From Lachnospiraceae bacterium (lineage in GTDB: Bacteria > Bacillota > Clostridia > Lachnospirales > Lachnospiraceae), in the NCBI GenBank assembly GCA_910575445.1, contig CAJTFW010000001.1, positions 124,001 through 188,000 on the forward strand: DNA of 64,000 nucleotides, in the 5' to 3' direction. The notes under the pieces are model-generated. The model saw nothing but the letters and a program-made list of their open reading frames with translations, had not been told where the DNA came from and made no database searches. Of this stretch, positions 27,197-34,402 are shown piece after piece; the stretch's first letter is position 1; every line of letters begins with the position of its first letter. The position numbers and the translations under genes are program-made.

Positions 27197-27721
27197 ATGA
27201 CGCGAGAAGATACAAAGAAAGTTATCATGGTAATATCAAGTATATATCCAAATTGGCATCCGTCAGATATGAGTCTCACAGTGGATGCCTGGACTCTTAT
27301 GTTGGAAAATTTCAATTATAATCAGGTTTCGGCAGCATTAAAAGCATTTGTTTTGTCAGATATAGGAGGTTTTGCTCCGAGTCCTGGTCAGCTTGTTGAA
27401 GTAATAGACAGGTTAGGAAGCAGTGAAGAATTAAGCGAGATGGAAGCATGGTCACTGGTGTCAAAGGCACTCCGCCGAAGTATCTATTATGCAGATTTTG
27501 AATACAACAAGTTACCAGAGACAGTACAAAAAGCAGTTGGCGGTCCAGAAATATTGCGAAGTTGGGCAGAAACAGACATGAAATCTGTTGAAAATGTTAT
27601 CCAATCTAATTTTATGCGTACATATCGGCAAGAACTCACAAAAGCTAGAGAAGCTAGAAAGATACCCCAAAATGTCCAGAGTTTATTAAAACAAGTCAAA
27701 AGCCCTAAATGCCTTCAGTAG
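27197..27721 (+). CDS. Replicative helicase loader/inhibitor (G39P-like)
   Basis: 174 residues. The N-terminus (TREDTKKVIMVISSIYPNW ... LTVDAWTLMLENFNYNQVSAALKAFVLS) matches the loader-and-inhibitor of phage G40P helicase family. The C-terminal tail is basic and disordered-looking. It follows the organiser gene by nine bases, the usual order in Firmicutes phages. No helicase gene is visible, so it presumably captures host DnaC/DnaB. Confidence 0.75.
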   Translation: MTREDTKKVIMVISSIYPNWHPSDMSLTVDAWTLMLENFNYNQVSAALKAFVLSDIGGFAPSPGQLVEVIDRLGSSEELSEMEAWSLVSKALRRSIYYADFEYNKLPETVQKAVGGPEILRSWAETDMKSVENVIQSNFMRTYRQELTKAREARKIPQNVQSLLKQVKSPKCLQ

Positions 27722-27784
27722 TTAAAAAAAGAATCATGCTAGAACTGACGGTAATTTTCGGAAAACTAGAATAAAAATAAAAGT

Positions 27785-27820
27785 CGCTGCCAGAAGGACG
27801 AGGAAAGACATCTGGCAGCG
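27785..27820. other. Perfect 10-bp stem hairpin after the replication genes
   Basis: CGCTGCCAGA (27785-27794) and TCTGGCAGCG (27811-27820) with a 16-base loop and no T run after it. It could be an origin or a regulatory stem. Confidence 0.5.
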
Positions 27821-27873
27821 GCACAAACGCACATCTAACTTGATTATACAGAACAAAAGGAGGATGTGCAAGG

Positions 27874-28173
27874 ATGCGGACACGTGAAAAGCAATTTAGA
27901 CACTATGGCATTTGCCAAGAGCAGGTGCAGGAACTTTTAATATTAGCTAAGGCAGAGGAGAACCAGGAGTTGTTGCAAAAGGCAGCAGAAAACAGTTGTG
28001 CATGGCTATCAGAGTATCTTATCCGTTCTCTGTCAAGTGGTATAGGATATGAGCAAATGTATAAGCAGACATACATACCAGCCACAAAAGCGGATTTTTA
28101 TGCATACAGGAGAAAGACACTTGCAGCCTTTAATACTCTTTTACTGGATGCAGAAGAACCTCATAAAACCTAA
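27874..28173 (+). CDS. Hypothetical phage-element protein
   Basis: 99 residues, helical and hydrophilic, starting MRTREKQFRHYGI. Short proteins of this look are common in prophages and integrative elements of Lachnospiraceae, but I do not know a function. GGAGGATGTGCAAGG precedes the ATG. Confidence 0.65.
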   Translation: MRTREKQFRHYGICQEQVQELLILAKAEENQELLQKAAENSCAWLSEYLIRSLSSGIGYEQMYKQTYIPATKADFYAYRRKTLAAFNTLLLDAEEPHKT

Positions 28174-28499
28174 ATATTTCGCAGTGTAGAACCCAACAAA
28201 ACCCGACATTTTCCAGGATATAGGACACTGACCAGAGCCAGGAATCTGCTGCCCTTATCCACCTTTCAGTGGGTAAAGATATTGAAAAATGTTGAAAGAT
28301 ATTCGTATATGGTGGATTAAGGCCAGAATCTGTGCTCTGCCTTATCCCTTATCTGCTTCTGAATCTGCAAAAGCCTTGTGTTTTAGCGTATAGAGCATCC
28401 AGTGACAGGTAATTTATGAACACGACACACGCAGGAAAGCGAAGCGGCGGGAACTTGCACATAAAAAAGGCGTTTGGCAGAGAAGCCACAAGGGGAAAA
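28174..28499. other. Non-coding stretch with degenerate repeats
   Basis: Before the minor-capsid-like gene no convincing gene is seen. Two similar about 25-base segments stand near 28236 (GCCAGGAATCTGCTGCC) and 28321 (GCCAGAATCTGTGCTCTGCC), both followed by TTATCC. At 28157/28167 (AACCT) and 28191/28201 (ACCC) short words recur exactly 10 bases apart, as in the A7 repeats further on. Confidence 0.5.
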
Positions 28500-28523
28500 T
28501 GCACAAAAATGCAAACAAAAAAA
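28500..28523 (+). repeat. 10-bp word repeat, copy A
   Basis: TGCAc-AAAAA-TGCAa-AC-AAAAAAA: word TGCA at 28500 and 28510, then AC and seven A. Aligns with copies at 29049, 30390, 30426, 30529, 30647 and 30716. Confidence 0.7.
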
Positions 28524-28589
28524 CATCTACCGAAATTATCTGAAAGTGCAGAAATCACCAAAAAAGTACAGCGAAAAAAGGAGAGAAAA

Positions 28590-29027
28590 ATGAAACATAA
28601 TTTATCAAAAAATAATATTAAGTTCAAGCAAAAAGGAAAGGGAGTCAATGTTGACGTAGATATTCGTTTTAATAGATTCGATAATCAATTTCATAAAGCT
28701 CAATTAAAACTGACCGAAACCATTCTGCATGATATGAAACCATATATGCCAAATCCCAATTTAGCCCAAATGGTTGATGATTCAACAATCATAGTAGCCA
28801 AAGGACCGCAAGGAAGATTTTTGTATGAAGGTATAAAGATGGTTGGCATTAATACAGGGAGCGCTTATGCCAAACAGGGAGAGAAAAAAGTTCCTGTGTG
28901 TGAAAGATTTAAACAAAACATCAAATATAAAAACCCAAAAGCAAGACCTCACTGGTTTGAGGTAGCCAAAAAAATACATTGTAAGGATTGGATAAAGAAA
29001 GTCAAACAGATTGTTGGTGGAAAATAA
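28590..29027 (+). CDS. Lone minor-capsid-like protein
   Basis: 145 residues. The segment QFHKAQLKLTETILHDMKPY plus MPNPNLAQMVDDSTIIVA and the C-terminal ARPHWFEVAKKIHCKDWIK follow the pattern of Firmicutes phage minor capsid proteins (helix, then VP-x-TGxL-like region, then W-F/W-x-E-x-x). An insertion-like basic stretch (residues about 95-120) is present. The start is at 28590 behind AAAAGGAGAG; an upstream in-frame extension has no signal and runs through repeat copy A. It is the only structural phage gene in the element, which is unusual. Confidence 0.55.
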   Translation: MKHNLSKNNIKFKQKGKGVNVDVDIRFNRFDNQFHKAQLKLTETILHDMKPYMPNPNLAQMVDDSTIIVAKGPQGRFLYEGIKMVGINTGSAYAKQGEKKVPVCERFKQNIKYKNPKARPHWFEVAKKIHCKDWIKKVKQIVGGK

Positions 29028-29048
29028 AAAAATGTGAACTTTGAGCAA

Positions 29049-29072
29049 TGCCACAAAATGCCAACAAAAAAA
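29049..29072 (+). repeat. 10-bp word repeat, copy B
   Basis: TGCCA-CAAAA-TGCCA-AC-AAAAAAA with the word at 29049 and 29059. Confidence 0.7.
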
Positions 29073-29303
29073 GAACAGCGAACCGAGAGCGAAGCAAGAG
29101 AACGGCAATTTTGCTACACGATAATGCGCCTGTCTTGTTGCCGGAGCGAATTTCTTTACACGGGTATGCGCGGGAGGCATCCGCAGTTTTTGCAGTCCCT
29201 AAAAAGGATGCACTTTGCTACTGGGAGTATCTCTCTGACGCGCTGTACGGCCCGTGGGCGAGCTTTGGAGTCCTAGGCGATAAACTGAAAGGAGAATTAC
29301 AAA

Positions 29304-29795
29304 ATGAGATTGAAAACCAGAGCATACAAAGAAATCATGCAGAGAAAGGGCTTGAGCCCAGACCAGATATGCAAAAGCACTGGACTTTCCGAATTTTCCT
29401 TTCACTGGATTTTGAACAATGGCGGCTTTGCCAGTGATGGTACGCTGAAAGCTTTGGCGATTGCAACAGATGTAAAGCTAGAGAAGATTATCAGACCCGA
29501 CCCATCTGACAATATAGAAAATGGCATAGAGTTTATCAAAGATGCAGAGACAGCAGTTGCACAATTTTCTCAAGGTCGATTTAAAACCCGCATTAAGAGA
29601 TTAGCTGCAAAGCATCCAGAAGAATGTCAGATACTAGCAGAGAATCCAGACGGCACTCTGTTGGCGCACATTCCAGTGGAATGGGTGAAGATTATTCCAC
29701 CAAGACAGCTATCAGAAGAAGAAAAGCAAAAGCGGGCGGATGCGATACGCAGAAATATTTTTCAGAACGGGAACAGACGGCATGAAAAGGAATAA
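29304..29795 (+). CDS. XRE-like helix-turn-helix protein
   Basis: 163 residues. The N-terminal 60 residues form a Cro-like helix-turn-helix (YKEIMQRKGLSPDQICKSTG ... GGFASDGTLKALAIATDVKLEKI). The rest is hydrophilic. AAAGGAG precedes the ATG. Probably a second regulator of the element. Between the minor-capsid-like gene and this gene (29028-29303) only repeat copy B and no reliable gene is seen. Confidence 0.7.
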   Translation: MRLKTRAYKEIMQRKGLSPDQICKSTGLSEFSFHWILNNGGFASDGTLKALAIATDVKLEKIIRPDPSDNIENGIEFIKDAETAVAQFSQGRFKTRIKRLAAKHPEECQILAENPDGTLLAHIPVEWVKIIPPRQLSEEEKQKRADAIRRNIFQNGNRRHEKE

Positions 29796-29883
29796 ATCCG
29801 GCTTTTAGGGGTATGAGGGTAGAAATTATAGAGTAAGGGGATAAAAACGGGAAATAGGGCTTAAAAATAAACAAAGAAACAGA

Positions 29884-29912
29884 TTGAAGAAAAAGCGCTG
29901 CTGTGATAGAAT
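29884..29912 (+). promoter_or_regulatory. Promoter of the holin-like toxin
   Basis: TTGAAG (29884-29889), 17 bases, TAGAAT (29907-29912), about 70 bases before the toxin start. Confidence 0.6.
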
Positions 29913-29984
29913 ACGTTCAAAGGAGCAATCGTGTCACTGCAAGGTGTTGACCTCTCATTTTACATAAGATGGGGGGTGGTGCGG

Positions 29985-30068
29985 ATGAATTTTGACTTCA
30001 AGGATTTGATGGCTTTTGGTATGTTCATTCTCGCATTACTGACCTTTATTATAAAGTTCTGTCAGTAG
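29985..30068 (+). CDS. Putative holin-like toxin (type I toxin-antitoxin)
   Basis: A 27-residue hydrophobic peptide, MNFDFKDLMAFGMFILALLT followed by FIIKFCQ, one membrane span. It has the DLMxFGMFI pattern of the small putative holin-like toxins of Firmicutes (TxpA/BsrG-like type I toxins) that harm the membrane when overproduced. A G-rich signal (GGGGGGTGG) precedes the ATG. An antisense RNA runs against its 3' region. Too short for ordinary gene finders. Confidence 0.7.
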   Translation: MNFDFKDLMAFGMFILALLTFIIKFCQ

Positions 30069-30093
30069 CGTTTTAAGTCCCGGAAACGGGTAC

Positions 30094-30188
30094 AGAAAAA
30101 CCACCCTTGTATACTTGCCGGTAACAGGGTGGCTATTCTGTCATTTGTTGTGCTGGTCAACCCCTTGTGGGCGGTTGTTCCTTTTATG
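30094..30188 (-). ncRNA. Antisense RNA antitoxin of the holin-like toxin
   Basis: A minus-strand transcript is predicted from the promoter at 30194-30222 to a terminator: the stem 30101-30110/30124-30132 (CCACCC/GGGTGG) followed on the minus strand by TTTTTC. It overlaps the 3' untranslated part of the toxin mRNA, the RatA-like arrangement of type I systems. Confidence 0.6.
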
Positions 30189-30193
30189 CTCTA

Positions 30194-30222
30194 AATATAT
30201 CATATCTCATGGCAGGAAGCAA
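30194..30222 (-). promoter_or_regulatory. Promoter of the antisense RNA
   Basis: Minus strand: TTGCTT (30217-30222), exactly 17 bases, TATATT (30194-30199). Confidence 0.6.
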
Positions 30223-30381
30223 GAGCGAACTGCTGTTCATTCCCACAAACCTACACAACCAAATAAGATAGATTAGCAGCAGGTAAGAATCTGGCATATA
30301 CTGGGTTGGCAGCAGGACCCGTCGGAGTGTGCCCACTTGTGTGCATGATGGAGCCGGGAGCGTTCCTGTTATCTGGTAAAA

Positions 30382-30739
30382 GTTACATTGTTACAAAAAG
30401 TTACACAAAAAAACTGCTGCTGGATGCAGAGAAAAGCAGAACAAAAAAAGGATTTCTTCCTGCTGCCTGTATTCTGGCATATCTGGCACCTTAAAAAGTT
30501 CTCCTGTTGCCGGAGTCTGTCGTCAGATTGCGCGAAAGTGCGCATGAAAAAAGAAGCTGCTATCGTATTCTGCGATTTCAGAGAGTCTAAAAAGTGGATA
30601 GTAATTCGCTATTGAGTTGGTATCTTCTTCCGCTGGATGTTGAATTGTCGCAAAAAGTCGCACAAAAAAAGGATGCCTGCGGAGTGGGGGACACCGGCAG
30701 CAGGCTCTCTAAATCGTGCAAAAGTGTGCAGTAAAAAAA
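30382..30739 (+). repeat. Cluster of five 10-bp word repeats (copies C, H, D, E, F)
   Basis: C: GTTAC at 30390 and 30400 (and a third at 30382). H: GCAGA at 30426 and 30436. D: TGCGC at 30529 and 30539. E: GTCGC at 30647 and 30657. F: GTGCA at 30716 and 30726. In each the two words are exactly 10 bases apart, separated by a mostly A 5-mer, and followed by two bases and an A6-A7 tract. Confidence 0.75.
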
Positions 30740-31207
30740 GATGCTCGAAAAGGCGTATATACAGGCAAAACGCTGGAGTTTTTCCCTGTTTTTCCCCAAA
30801 AAGCGGGGGAGGCACCAAAAACCCGCGCTTGTGAGCGTCAGGACTCCGGGCAAATCAGCAGCTATGGTAACAAAAGTAACACCCTAAAAAGGGAAAATAT
30901 CTGTGACTTTTCTACCACAAGTGGGGGAAAGGGTAGAAAAGTGCTAGCCTGTTGGTACAGCGTTTTACCAGAAGTGGCAAAAGATTTTCGGAGTTATAGA
31001 TTCCGAAGATGCCAGAGCCATGCTCACAGGTTGGGACGCTGGACTATCTGAAGTTGCGACCTAACAACTTGATAGGGTATTCACCATTTGGAAATCATTC
31101 CTTATCAAGTTTTAATGCTTTTCACAGGCTTTTCAGCATGATTTTCACCAGTTTTCTATACATCAAAATAATAGATTTTACATCTATTGTATAATCTGTA
31201 TATTTTA

Positions 31208-31227
31208 TTAGTTCCATTTTAGTTCCA
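31208..31227. repeat. Two TTAGTTCCA direct repeats
   Basis: TTAGTTCCA at 31208-31216 and 31219-31227, spacing 11 as for the GGGGTAAA arm sites. Possibly arm sites of a second, lost integrase. Confidence 0.35.
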
Positions 31228-31353
31228 CCTTTTGAGTCGCCTATATAAGTCCCTGGAGGTTACTCTATGTCTGTCTCCTACTGCTTACTTTGGTCGCGCT
31301 CTATCTTCTCATCAGCAGCAGTCTCAATGACTATCCGGGCAGCAGATAGAAGT

Positions 31354-31911
31354 CTATATGTCTAATTCAGAAAAATCAACCCATAAGTCAGCATAAATAT
31401 TGACTTTTACTCTGTCTCGAAAAGTATATATCACCGGAGCTTCGTCGTGCTCCATGTCATAGACAATGATTGCCTTTTTAGAAGGGTCCACAATCCAATA
31501 TTCTCGGACACCTGCTGCCCGGTAAAGTGATAACTTTGTGTAATAGTCCTGTCGTTTGCTTCCAGGTGAAACAATCTCTATTATCCAATCAGGTGCGCCG
31601 TGGCATCCTTTATTGTCTATTTTGTCAGGGGTACACACTATACTTAAATCAGGCTCAAGATAGTCTTTCTCATATATTGGAGACGTGGGTTGAAGAAATA
31701 CTGCAAAAGGTGCAGGAAAGACTTCACAAGAGCCTTTATGTGCTCTGATGTAGTTTGCAATCTCCAGATGAAGGAATGATAGAAGTCTTTGATGGGTAGT
31801 ACTAGGTGGAGCCATATAATAAAGTTGACCATTAATCAGTTCGGCACGCTCACCTTCTGGGAGGGAATAAATATCATCAATGGTATAGATTTGTTCTTTT
31901 AGCAATGGCAT
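31354..31911 (-). CDS. Uma2-family (DUF820) putative endonuclease
   Basis: 185 residues, PD-(D/E)xK-like fold of the Uma2 family: EGERAELINGQLYYMAPPS at the N-terminus, LEPDLSIVCTPDKI with the acidic metal ligand, and DWIIEIVSPGSKRQDYYTKLSLY with the E-x-K-like pair, then VREYWIVDPSKKAI. The family is abundant in cyanobacteria and scattered in mobile DNA; its physiological role is unsettled. AAAGG stands before the ATG. It is transcribed against the rest of the element. Confidence 0.85.
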   Translation of the reverse strand: MPLLKEQIYTIDDIYSLPEGERAELINGQLYYMAPPSTTHQRLLSFLHLEIANYIRAHKGSCEVFPAPFAVFLQPTSPIYEKDYLEPDLSIVCTPDKIDNKGCHGAPDWIIEIVSPGSKRQDYYTKLSLYRAAGVREYWIVDPSKKAIIVYDMEHDEAPVIYTFRDRVKVNIYADLWVDFSELDI

Positions 31912-32003
31912 AGGCTCATATCCTTTCTTGAAATAGTATTAACGAGGAACAGAGAAGTATTCCTAGTTAGTTATTGTAGTATTTGCTTTTGCTTTATGAT
32001 TCA

Positions 32004-32098
32004 CTTGACGCCCTCTATAGCTTGATTGGGGGCTTTAAGGAAAGAAGAGGAACCTCACACCTAATAAAGTGGCTATATAGAGCTGTGAGCGCGTCAAG
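32004..32098. repeat. Long inverted repeat between Uma2 and RHH genes
   Basis: CTTGACGC (32004-32011) with GCGTCAAG (32091-32098), and inside it CTCTATAGC with GCTATATAGAG. A stem-loop of about 95 bases that could separate the two minus-strand genes. Confidence 0.5.
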
Positions 32099-32101
32099 AG
32101 G

Positions 32102-32320
32102 CTATTCCTTATCAGGTTCATTACTGGAGGAGGACTGGTTGTCGCGCTCTATTGTTTCATTGATGGCTCGTCCAATAAACCCGTTGACGCTTTCCCCGTG
32201 AGCTTCTGCATGAGCCTTTATCTCTGCCTTGCGTCCTTTGGGAGCTTTAAACTCTATACGGTCATACTTTTCTTTTACATACTTATTTACAGCTTTTTGC
32301 TGTGCTTTTGTTGTTGCCAA
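32102..32320 (-). CDS. Ribbon-helix-helix DNA-binding protein
   Basis: 72 residues. The core YDRIEFKAPKGRKAEIKAHA followed by ESVNGFIGRAINETIE is an Arc/CopG-type ribbon-helix-helix: one beta strand and two helices. The start is a TTG at 32320 behind AGAGGTG; the frame continues upstream as hydrophobic nonsense through the operator region. Three 16-bp dyads lie directly upstream and are its likely binding sites. Role: autoregulator, or copy-number/partition protein. Confidence 0.75.
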   Translation of the reverse strand: MATTKAQQKAVNKYVKEKYDRIEFKAPKGRKAEIKAHAEAHGESVNGFIGRAINETIERDNQSSSSNEPDKE

Positions 32321-32403
32321 AATAACACCTCTTTCTAATAGTTCATGGAGTGCCAGAAATAAAAGACACCTACTCCAGTATACAATAATTATACACCAAA
32401 TAT

Positions 32404-32485
32404 ATATTGCCGTCCATATACAAAATAAACAATATATTGTCGTCAATATTGTTAATTTTGCCAATAGATATATTGTCGTCAATAT
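32404..32485. promoter_or_regulatory. Three 16-bp dyad operators upstream of the RHH gene
   Basis: ATATTGTCGTCAATAT at 32434-32449 and 32470-32485, and ATATTGCCGTCCATAT at 32404-32419. Each is ATATTG/CAATAT around a 4-base centre. A TATAAT box follows at 32488-32493 for the rightward small gene, so binding could control both directions. Confidence 0.65.
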
Positions 32486-32525
32486 AGTATAATAGACTTA
32501 TCAAGAGAGGAAAGGAGGAATACAG

Positions 32526-32639
32526 ATGGACAAGAAAATAGGCAAGCTGATAAAAGTGGTCAAAGCACTTACACAACTTGCCCTAGAGATTGGAACTCTC
32601 ATCGCCGTAATCAAAATGATTATAGAGAGTCTCCAATAG
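32526..32639 (+). CDS. 37-residue amphipathic peptide
   Basis: Starts MDKKIGKLIKVVKALTQLAL and ends IIESLQ, one amphipathic to hydrophobic helix. AAGGAGG stands at the right distance before the ATG and a TATAAT box lies 33 bases upstream. No family recognised. It is divergent from the RHH gene across the dyads. Confidence 0.55.
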   Translation: MDKKIGKLIKVVKALTQLALEIGTLIAVIKMIIESLQ

Positions 32640-32698
32640 GTGGGGGAGGGAAACCTCCCTTACCTAAAAAAATACCATAGTCCATCTGTAAAATCAAG

Positions 32699-32782
32699 AT
32701 GATAAAGAATATTTTAAAACTTGTGGCAGCAGTCGTATGGCTGATTATCGTAGTTGTTGGCTTGATTCTATTATTCATCTAA
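32699..32782 (+). CDS. 27-residue single-span membrane peptide
   Basis: MIKNILKLVAAVVWLIIVVV plus GLILLFI: one membrane helix with a basic N-terminus. No good ribosome site precedes the ATG, so the call is weak. It resembles small toxins or phage membrane peptides only in form. Confidence 0.35.
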   Translation: MIKNILKLVAAVVWLIIVVVGLILLFI

Positions 32783-32808
32783 AAGCATTAAAGAAAGGGG
32801 GCGCAGAC

Positions 32809-33240
32809 ATGAAACCAATCACAAAAACAAGAAAGGCGGTGGCAACGATGGCGAACCAGCTTCACAAGCTCGGATACTCACTCTCCTATGCATTTAGGAC
32901 AGCTTGGAGAAGAATCAAAGAAGGTATGACGGTAAGGGTTCAGGGTGTGACCTTCAACAACCGACAGAAGCTATTGGAGTTTATCTCCAAGAAACAGCCT
33001 TCGGACCTTACCACATACCTTAGACGTGACAGAGCAAACACCTTTGACAAGTACGCGGTGGCTGTAGTGATAGGCATACAAGGTGTGGGATATGCTCACA
33101 TAGGATACTTGCCGAAAGGCTTATCCCAAAGTGTGGCAGTAGTTCTTGATGCTGGTATGGACCTGAAAGCAGATATGCGAATTATCGGTGGCTATGAGCA
33201 AAAGGAAACCTATGGAGCCTTACTAAATATCGCAGTATAG
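32809..33240 (+). CDS. HIRAN-domain protein
   Basis: 143 residues. After a basic helical N-terminus, the part VRVQGVTFNNRQKLLEFI ... RDRANTFDKYAVAVVIG ... VGYAHIGYLPKGLSQSVA matches HIRAN, a domain that binds DNA ends or damaged DNA in SNF2 proteins and stands alone in phages. AAAGGGGG before ATG 32809. Confidence 0.8.
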   Translation: MKPITKTRKAVATMANQLHKLGYSLSYAFRTAWRRIKEGMTVRVQGVTFNNRQKLLEFISKKQPSDLTTYLRRDRANTFDKYAVAVVIGIQGVGYAHIGYLPKGLSQSVAVVLDAGMDLKADMRIIGGYEQKETYGALLNIAV

Positions 33241-33256
33241 AGAAAGGGGGCATTAT

Positions 33257-33439
33257 ATGACAGAAAGAGGCCTTATAAGCATGATAGAAGCCGAGGAAAA
33301 GCGCCTGAAGATTGGCAGCCCGGAATTTATGCAAAGGCATACAGAAATGATGGAGCAAATGGAAAGGATGCGCCAGGAAAATAAAAAGCGCCTCTGCCAG
33401 ACTGGACCTCTGACAAAGGCAAATAACCCGATAACTTAA
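33257..33439 (+). CDS. Hypothetical small protein
   Basis: 60 residues, highly charged and Met-rich helix (residues about 20-45, EFMQRHTEMMEQMERMRQEN), likely coiled coil. GAAAGGGGG before the ATG, 16 bases after the HIRAN gene. Family unknown. Confidence 0.6.
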   Translation: MTERGLISMIEAEEKRLKIGSPEFMQRHTEMMEQMERMRQENKKRLCQTGPLTKANNPIT

Positions 33440-33506
33440 CTAAACGGGGCTTGCAGGCAGTATAACATGTCTGCTGCCCTTCTGTAAAGAAAGGATTTGA
33501 GAAACC

Positions 33507-34049
33507 ATGCAGATTAAAAGAGTATCACCAATGGAACTTCCAGTAAATGCTATGATTCGTCTGAAGCATGTATATCATGTAAAACCAGAGGAGTTTGTGG
33601 CAATTTTAGACCAAAAAGAGGACATCTTGTTTGTGAACCAGAACGTGCCAGAAAAGGACATTGCGGGCTTCCTAGAGGCCATAGAGTACCCTCATGATGT
33701 GGTGGCTGATAACAGCTTAAAGACAGGGGAATTTCTTGCTTATGTATACAAAGAATATGGTTTTGGTACATACCAGGTATTACTGGATTCCCACACATGG
33801 CACCAGATGCAAGAGGAACAGCGCAAGGCAAAAGAAGTCGCAAAGGTGATACTTCCTCTAATTGAAAAAGAAGTGAATAGCGAGCATCCGATGGTAGAAT
33901 ATAATGAGTTTCTTGCTTTCGAGATATGGGAGCATGGATTTGCACTTGATAAACATACTCCTAAGCACATGTCAAATTATGGCAATGTATACGAATTTTA
34001 CTTTGGTTATCTTATGGGAGCCGGGATGTTGAAGGGTGGTGTGAGATAG
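33507..34049 (+). CDS. Hypothetical element protein
   Basis: 180 residues with no membrane segment and no recognised motif; the C-terminal part contains YGNVYEFYFGYLMGAGML. It touches the ImmA/IrrE gene by one base (TAGTG), so both are probably expressed and act together, possibly as regulator or substrate of the protease. AAAGGATTTGAGAAACC before the ATG. Confidence 0.65.
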   Translation: MQIKRVSPMELPVNAMIRLKHVYHVKPEEFVAILDQKEDILFVNQNVPEKDIAGFLEAIEYPHDVVADNSLKTGEFLAYVYKEYGFGTYQVLLDSHTWHQMQEEQRKAKEVAKVILPLIEKEVNSEHPMVEYNEFLAFEIWEHGFALDKHTPKHMSNYGNVYEFYFGYLMGAGMLKGGVR

Positions 34050-34402
34050 TGCAGGCACAGAATACATATTGTGAAGCGAATAAAAATAATGTCTTTTCCA
34101 ATCTAATGCTATTGGCAAAGAAAAATAATGCTTTAGTTCTTTTCGCACCATTTAGGGGATATGATGGCTTATTTAAAGGTCTTGCAAATGGACAAGTTCG
34201 GATTGGAATCCGAATGGACATGGATTTTGACAATTATATCTATAACCTTGCACACGAGCTAGCGCATTTGTATCTGCACTATGACAAAGGAAATACAATA
34301 AAAAGTGACCGTCATGATGAATACGAAGAACAGGCAGACAGAGCGGCTAGGATGTTAATTGATGTCTTGAGTATACAGGAAGGAGAAGAAAAATGCATGT
34401 AA
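34049..34402 (+). CDS. ImmA/IrrE-family metallo-endopeptidase
   Basis: 117 residues. The zinc motif HELAHLYLH (HExxH with a following His) and the downstream Glu-rich helix YEEQADRAARMLIDV with the third ligand are intact. In ICEBs1 and phages such proteases cut the element repressor and induce excision. Start is a GTG at 34049 overlapping the previous stop. Cleavage of the XRE repressor at 24482 is a testable inference. Confidence 0.85.
   Translation: MQAQNTYCEANKNNVFSNLMLLAKKNNALVLFAPFRGYDGLFKGLANGQVRIGIRMDMDFDNYIYNLAHELAHLYLHYDKGNTIKSDRHDEYEEQADRAARMLIDVLSIQEGEEKCM

Larger units (their letters stand above)
30223..31353. other. Long non-coding stretch of the element
   Basis: Short open frames on both strands have no ribosome sites or recognisable families. 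The stretch contains the cluster of 10-bp word repeats (30382-30739), a related GTAAC pair at 30867/30876, a split inverted repeat ACTTGATA/TATCAAGT near 31063-31112, and two TTAGTTCCA copies 11 bases apart (31208, 31219). Confidence 0.6.

Noticed and set aside
29048-29437. 129-residue frame overlapping the XRE-like gene
   Set aside because: No ribosome site, overlaps a well supported gene in another frame, and contains repeat copy B.
28500-30739. CRISPR array
   Set aside because: The repeated units are short, irregularly spaced and differ in the word; there are no uniform spacers and no cas genes.
30306-31051. Several short frames around the 10-bp word repeats
   Set aside because: No start signals, low-complexity Lys-rich products created by the A tracts; described as repeat region instead.
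32641-32672. Terminator after the 37-residue peptide gene
   Set aside because: GGGAGG/CCTCCC forms a stem but is followed by A rather than T on the coding strand.
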